From Cryptomeria japonica (lineage: Eukaryota > Streptophyta > Pinopsida > Cupressales > Cupressaceae): a DNA stretch of 64,000 bases. This document shows, piece after piece, positions 58,593 through 64,000 of this stretch (the first letter of the stretch is position 1; the number at the start of each line of letters is the position of its first letter). The stretch spans positions 825,528,397 to 825,592,396 of the forward strand of contig NC_081411.1 in NCBI RefSeq assembly GCF_030272615.1, written 5' to 3'. Under the pieces are notes generated by a model. The model searched no databases. It saw nothing but the letters and a program-made list of their open reading frames with translations, and was not told where the DNA came from. Made by a program: the position numbers and the translations under genes.

Positions 58593-59307
58593 TACCCGGT
58601 TAGGGGATTTTATCTATTTTAGTGATTAGAAAACAATAGGTGGTATGATCTAGAAATAGCACATCTTGCTTGTATAGATCCGTTTCTGCTCACTCAATAC
58701 TGCATCACGAACATACTCTAGAACTCCTTCAATAAATCACATCAACTCTAACTCATAACACAACTTGTATCTTGCATATCAAAATAACTCATCACATTGC
58801 CTTCTTTATAGACATTAGATTTCATGTCAGCTTCAAGAACCTCAACATAATTTCCTAGGTTCAGTGTATCTGGATAATCTTTTATAACACATCATAAATC
58901 ATCACCAAAAATGTCAGTTAGAGATAACACATCACGACCGGTGATAACTCATCACACATTCTATGAACCAGTTTGAACACTGATACCAATTTAGTGTTCA
59001 CCACATCAAACTCATTTACCAATTGTCTCCATGTGCCTCCTTGTCACTCTCCACTACGTCTTGAAACTAGTGTCAGTGGAATTGACCAAAAAAAATTATC
59101 TTTCCTACATATACCCGTTGTCTACATATATTGGTTTAGACACCTTCATACCGATTGGACTTACTTATACATATGATATCGGTTTACAATATGAAGACTT
59201 AGGAGTAGTACCAGTTTGACTTAACTAATATCTATGTGTGTGTATATGTGTGCCAACAATGACAACACATAAAGTCATCCAATACAAAAGTCATCATCAA
59301 ATCAACA
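58593..59307 (-). mobile_element. 3' LTR of element H, last segment
   Basis: TTACCCGGTTAGGGG resumes the H LTR after the B-related insertion, and the LTR ends ATCAACA directly before the inverted PPT at 59308. Confidence 0.75.
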
Positions 59308-59527
59308 ATCTCCCCCTTTGGCATTGATGGCAACACTTAGAAAAATTTTGAGACAACTAAGTGTGCTTACAAAAATGTACAAACTCCCCCTTAACAGTAC
59401 ATACAAAATTTTATATCACATACATATTTCTACTCCCCCTTTGACAACAATGCCAAATTGAAAAGTAAAATACATATATATTACATCAAAATTTGCATCA
59501 AAAATTGCATATATAATATAAGAGTTT
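59308..59527 (-). other. 3' noncoding region and PPT of element H
   Basis: The inverted terminal PPT (ATCTCCCCCTTTGG) and further CTCCCCCT tracts at about 59383 and 59431 repeat the layout of G and C. Confidence 0.8.
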
Positions 59528-60597
59528 CTACAATGCAAGTCTTAAGAAAATGTCACTGAAATGAAACTTTAGTTGCTCGAGATCATTATCCCATGTCTCT
59601 AACAATGTTTCAGTGATCTCAACATTTGTCAAAACTTTTGCAGAAAATTCTTCCATAGAATCCACTGTGCTCATCTCTGGTGTAGCCAAAACTGTTTCAG
59701 AATCCTTATATGCCCTTTGTAGAATTTCAAGTTTTGGGATCAACTTGTTCTTCATTTCTTTCAGGGATCTGACTTGCTTAACCTATTCAAAATCATAGAC
59801 ATCTAACAGATGTTGCAAAGCATTAACCAATTTGCCAAAATCTAAAGATGAATCTTGTACAGGGTTATATGCATCACTTATCCACTCTAGTTCTTTCTTT
59901 ATGTCTTCACACTTTTGCTTCAAATCAAAATAGAAGAAAGAAACTTTAGATAAATTGGCCAAAATTTTACCTTATTTTTTTGTAGTAGTTCTCAAAAGAT
60001 CTTTATTTATAGATAAAGCAATCTTGCCTTTATCAATATCTGACATTATTTGCTCTCCCCTTTTCATCCTATAACCTTTTTCAGCTAAGGCATGTGTTGC
60101 CTCTTCAAGTGATTTCATTTGGTCAATTGCATTAGTAACTAGTTGTCCAAGATTAGAAATAGGGGTAGACAAATTACTATTGTCAATCTCCGGTAGGAGA
60201 CTTGACAAAATGTCAACAAACATCTGAATTGTTTCTGCTTCTTTTCTTTGCTCTTTCAATCTTTTCTTTTGAGCCCTAGATTTCATAACAAAAGCAATCT
60301 CCATAAGTTCAGATGTGCTCGATTTGTCCATATCAATTGGACCTTGTATGCTGATTGAGTCATCATCATCATCAATTTGCTACTTCACCTTTGCTTTTTT
60401 CTTTTCATCTTTTTTCTCTACTATCTTCTCCTTTGTTTTCTCTTTCTCTTTTTATGATTGATCCTGTAGATTGGTTTTATTGACTGGTGGCTATTGTTTT
60501 TCAACAATGTGTCCCTCGACTAGTGGTGATTGAATATCCACACTTGATTCTATAGTTGGTGTTTCAATTGCTTCCTATGAATCAGTAATGTCTGGTT
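59528..60597 (-). pseudogene. Coiled-coil ORF of element H, stop-interrupted
   Basis: One minus-strand frame runs from about 60597 down to the stop at 59528, with internal stops (near 60381, 59969 and 59795). Reading it from its N side: an acidic, Lys/Glu-rich part; MDKSSTSELMEIAFVM; basic KKRLKEQRKEAE; then heptad-rich helices (IDQMKSLEEATHALAEK, KLEILQRAYKDSE). There is no pol motif before the LTR, where copia RNase H should be. The layout resembles the C-terminal part of ORF2 in D and E, without clear sequence identity. The upstream part is cut by element C, so the whole protein is unknown. Confidence 0.6.
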
Positions 60598-60602
60598 GTT
60601 GT

Positions 60603-62065
60603 TGATAGTTCTGATACTTAATGTAAGTATAGATCCAATAGCCAACAAGATGAGAGGGGGGGGGTGAATCATACAAACTTAATCTTCCATAAAAACATCA
60701 GATTCAACCTCGGTAACATATACTTCAATAATATAACCAAAACTGCTAAACATGCAAACTCAAAAGCATATAAGCATCATAAACCTCATAACACCAGATT
60801 TAACATGGAAACCCAAATAGGGAAAAACCACTGTGGGATTTTGGACCCACTAAGAAATATACTCTTCTAGAGTATGCTCGGTTAAAAGCAAATCTTGTTA
60901 AAGATTACAAACACATTGCTAGATGTGACCCGGTTAAGGGATTTCCCTTAGATTTGTTAGGATCTTCACCTTGTTAGAAGTGACCTTGTTAAAGGATTTC
61001 AAACACTCAATCAGAATGTCACTTTGCTAGAGGGTTTTACAAATAAGACTGTTAAATCCACTTGATTAAGAGATTTTCTATCACTTTCACAAAATAACAG
61101 TAATAAAAATCTATCTACAACTTCACATCTAAAATGCTAAAGCAGATTCTTATTTGCTCAATACAATCTAGATATAGAACTAATCTTGTCCATCTGTTGG
61201 GCTTCTATACTCTATTATTCAAATAGGTCTACAAGCTTTTGTGCTCGGTAATCACTATGTAGCATCCCTGTGCATACATTGTTTATCAACAGTTCCCTAT
61301 TTATAAACAATTAGCCAACCACTTAATCTCCTTGATCACATTTCCCATGATCAATCATAGCCATCAGATCTTCAATCTTGTCCAGGTTCAATGCATCCTT
61401 CGATCTAAAAAATGTTTTACCCTGCCTAGGAACTTGCATACATTTCTTGGAACTTGTGCTAGGGTAATGCAGTTCAATCTATGTTGTAGATCTTCATGTC
61501 GATTTTCCTTTGTCATAGATTCATTAACAAACTTCATGCATGGCATACCAATCATTTAATCAGTTCCAGCTCATTAGCTTCCTTCATTAAATAATGCATG
61601 TAACCATTTAATGTATTCTATTACAGCTCGGTTACAACTTGGTAAATACTAAACTTCACTTGGTAGACATTCCACCTTCATTAACCGATAGTGATAACCT
61701 TAGGGTTTACCGACTAGGTTCTTTGCTCGGTAACATAGTATAGTATTAACCTTACAATTTACAACATATGTATGATGTTAAAACAATCTAAACATCATGA
61801 TCTCATCATTGTTTGACTCGGTAATAGTTGCCCATTGAATATCTTATTCATCCCCTTATTCATCATATTCTTTCTATGTCTTTTACCAACATCTTTATAC
61901 TCATCAAATCATACTTCTCAAGATATGGAAACATCATACTAAATTAGAAAATCAATTTCTTGACATCAATGACAAAATAATAATATTAAGATAGTAAATC
62001 ATCCTTAATCAGTTATATCCATAATCATCAACAACCTTCTCAATATCCTTATTGAAATGCCAACA
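60603..62065 (-). mobile_element. 3' LTR of copia C (minus strand)
   Basis: The inverted LTR runs from TGATAGTTCT to TGCCAACA and matches the solo LTR at 47860-49331. GTTGT (60598-60602) is the likely target site; the partner copy lies beyond the window. It entered the coding part of element H. Confidence 0.9.
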
Positions 62066-62520
62066 ATCTCCCCCTTTGGCATTGATGGCAAAACCAATTG
62101 ATTTGACCTAATTGATTCAAATTGTTGTGATTTGTTTGTGAGATTCTTAAATGCTCTCTTCCTGTCATTAGAATTCTCCCCCATACATTAGACTTCTCCT
62201 CTTTTCGTAGTCTTTCTTTTCTGCTTTTTTTTTTAGTCTTCTCAGTCTTTTCCAGTCTTCTCCCCAGTCTTCTCCCCCTTTGACAACAATGCCAAAGTAA
62301 AGAAATAAAACATAATTTCTTCCTGTATGAAGTGAATTCCTGTTGTAATGTGTCAACTTAGTCTCGATCAGAGAATTTTGTCTTCAATTCCTATTTCCTA
62401 TATTGTATCCTGCATTGTTTCCTGTACACCTTTAGAACACATCCTAAAGTGTGTAAATCAGCATCAACTCTTAAAAGATATTCGATAGAGTCATCGAATT
62501 GATGCTTTCACCAAACTCGG
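62066..62520 (-). other. 3' noncoding region and PPT of copia C
   Basis: The inverted PPT lies at 62066-62080, with further CTCCCCC tracts near 62177 and 62273. No coding frame is present. Confidence 0.8.
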
Positions 62521-64000
62521 TCAGTGAGTAGAAGATAGAGGTAGGACACCTAACTTACTTCTGAGATACTCAAAAGTGTCCCTTGGTAGTGGCTTGGTGA
62601 AGATATCTGTTATTTGTTCTTTTGTGCTAACATATTCCAACACCACTTTCTTCTCTTGAGCTTCTTCTCTAAGATAATGATATTTGATAGAGATGTGCTT
62701 TGTCTTAGAGTGCATAACAGGATTCTTCAAAATGTTAATGGCACTAGTATTGTCACAGAATATAGTTACTGGCTTGGTAACTTTCTCATTTATACCTTCC
62801 AACAGTTGTTTGATCCATGCTATGTTGGTACAATTCAATGCTGCAGCAATGTATTCAGCTTCTACTGTTGACTGTGAAACACATCCTTGTTTCTTGCTAA
62901 GCCAACTCACTAGTCTTTCTCCTAAAAAGAAAGCTCCTCCACTTGTGCTTTTTCTATCATCAATGTTGCCTACCCAATCAGCATCAGTATAAACTTTTAA
63001 ATCAAAATCATTTCCTTTCTGATATACTAAGCCATAATCCTCAGTGCCTTTCAAGTATCTAAAAAGTCTTTTGATTGTTGTCATGTGTGTTTCCTTAGGA
63101 TCTGTAGAGAATCTTGCAACTATACCTACTGCATGTGCTATGTCTGGTCTGCTATGAACAACATATTGTAGCTTTCCAATCATGGATCAGTAAAGTGTCT
63201 CATCAACAGATGCAGATTCATCATTCTTTGATAGTTTACAGTTGCTAGTCATAGGAGTACTTACTGGTTTTGAATCCTCCATTCCAAATTTCTTCAAAAT
63301 TTCCTTTATGTACTTGGATTGAGTAATGAAAATCTCATTTTTCATTTGTAGTATCTATAAGCCTATAAAATACTTTATCTCACTGATTAATAACATCTCA
63401 AATCCTTTGCTCATTTCATTTCCAAAGTTCTTGCATAAAGAGTCATTTCCAAAAAATATAATATCATCAACAAATATGGCTGAGATCAGTATTCCATTTT
63501 CATCATTCTTCATGTACATATTGTTGTTCTCACTTGTCCTTATAAAACCAATCTTAATCAAATAAGAGTGCAATCTTTCATACCATGCTCTAGGTGCATG
63601 TTTCAGAACATATAATGCTTTGTTCAATTTGCATACCTGATCTTCACTCTTGTCTTCAACAAATCCCTTAGGTTGTTCAATAAAAACTTCTTCTTCTAAT
63701 ATTCCATTCAGAAATGCAGATTTGACATACATTTGATATACCTTGAAGTTTTTGAAAGTAGCATATGCCAACAATGTTCTTACTCCTTCAAGTCTAGCCA
63801 CAGGTGCAAAAGTTTCAACATAATCAATTCCTTCTTCTTGATCATAACCTTTGCATACTAGTCTTGCTTTATTACATTTTTGTCCTTCGGTCTTGGGATT
63901 AGTGTCCATGTGTCATTCTTCTTGATTTGATCAATCTCTTTTGTCATAGCATTTATCTAATCTTCACTGTTAAATGCCTCTTTCACTATTCTCGGTTCAA
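62521..64000 (-). pseudogene. Copia reverse transcriptase-RNase H of element C, continues off window
   Basis: Reading from the right edge: NDTWTLIPRPKDKN, a deletion that removes the usual GTKWVFRNK segment and shifts the frame near 63895, then [32 protein letters not shown] (63463-63474 on the complement) and RNase H with YTDADWVGN, STSGGAFFLG, FCDNTSAINILKNP and TKPLPRDTFEYLRSKLG, to a stop at 62521-62523. In-frame stops lie at 63355 and 63184. It is followed by PPT and 3' LTR in the right order. Gag and integrase lie outside the window. Confidence 0.93.

Overview
The window reads as nuclear DNA of a large-genome seed plant. I suspect a conifer or other gymnosperm because the sequence is AT-rich, gene-poor and packed with nested LTR retrotransposons, but no marker gene fixes the species. 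I see no convincing intact host gene, no tRNA or rRNA gene and no CRISPR array. Nearly everything recognisable is Ty1/copia-like or Ty3/gypsy-like retroelement sequence. All boundaries, target-site duplications (TSDs), primer-binding sites (PBS) and polypurine tracts (PPT) below were read directly from the sequence. My working names are A, B, C, D, E, F (an LTR family), G, H, I, J and K.

Left part (1-11 kb). An inverted copia fragment (family A; gag, PBS and part of the LTR) sits at 1-1134. Next comes a 163-bp element with perfect 24-bp inverted ends (1136-1298). A decayed gypsy element K follows at about 1517-7640, with gag-protease and integrase remnants and a 3' LTR split by a solo F LTR with TSD TATCC. 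A 5'-truncated copia copy B occupies 7641-10090.

Middle part (11-25 kb). A complete copia element J (11139-17820) has imperfect TSDs (ACCCT/ACCCC), a GC-rich leader and a stop-riddled polyprotein. A solo gypsy LTR (20106-21753, TSD GAAGA) and a solo F LTR (23454-24291, TSD ACATA) follow, separated by unassigned DNA.

Right part (25-64 kb) is one nested stack on a minus-strand copia element G. D (26535-33178, TSD GTTGT) is inside the G LTR, and E (33777-40330, TSD TCAAC) is inside the G internal region. H, also minus strand, is inserted into the G pol remnant at 40980. The H LTR is in turn split by copia A (41136-47807, TSD ACATT), by a solo C-family LTR (47860-49331, TSD AAAAC) and by a B-related solo LTR. 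That last LTR is itself split by the gypsy-like element I (50146-57970, TSD TATAC). The H internal region is then entered by a minus-strand copia C (60603 to beyond the window).

A, B, C, G and J carry recognisable pol remnants. D and E have copia-type LTR ends, PBS and PPT but no protease, integrase or reverse transcriptase. Instead each carries a coiled-coil/zinc-knuckle ORF1 and a long ORF2 of unknown function that still shows the mark of past purifying selection. Element I encodes a gag with a protease-like domain plus a proline-rich tail and also lacks reverse transcriptase. D and E presumably depended on A/C/G-type copia elements, and I on an unseen gypsy partner. The D/E two-ORF family and several shared LTR structures, notably a hairpin with compensatory changes, are the most interesting content.
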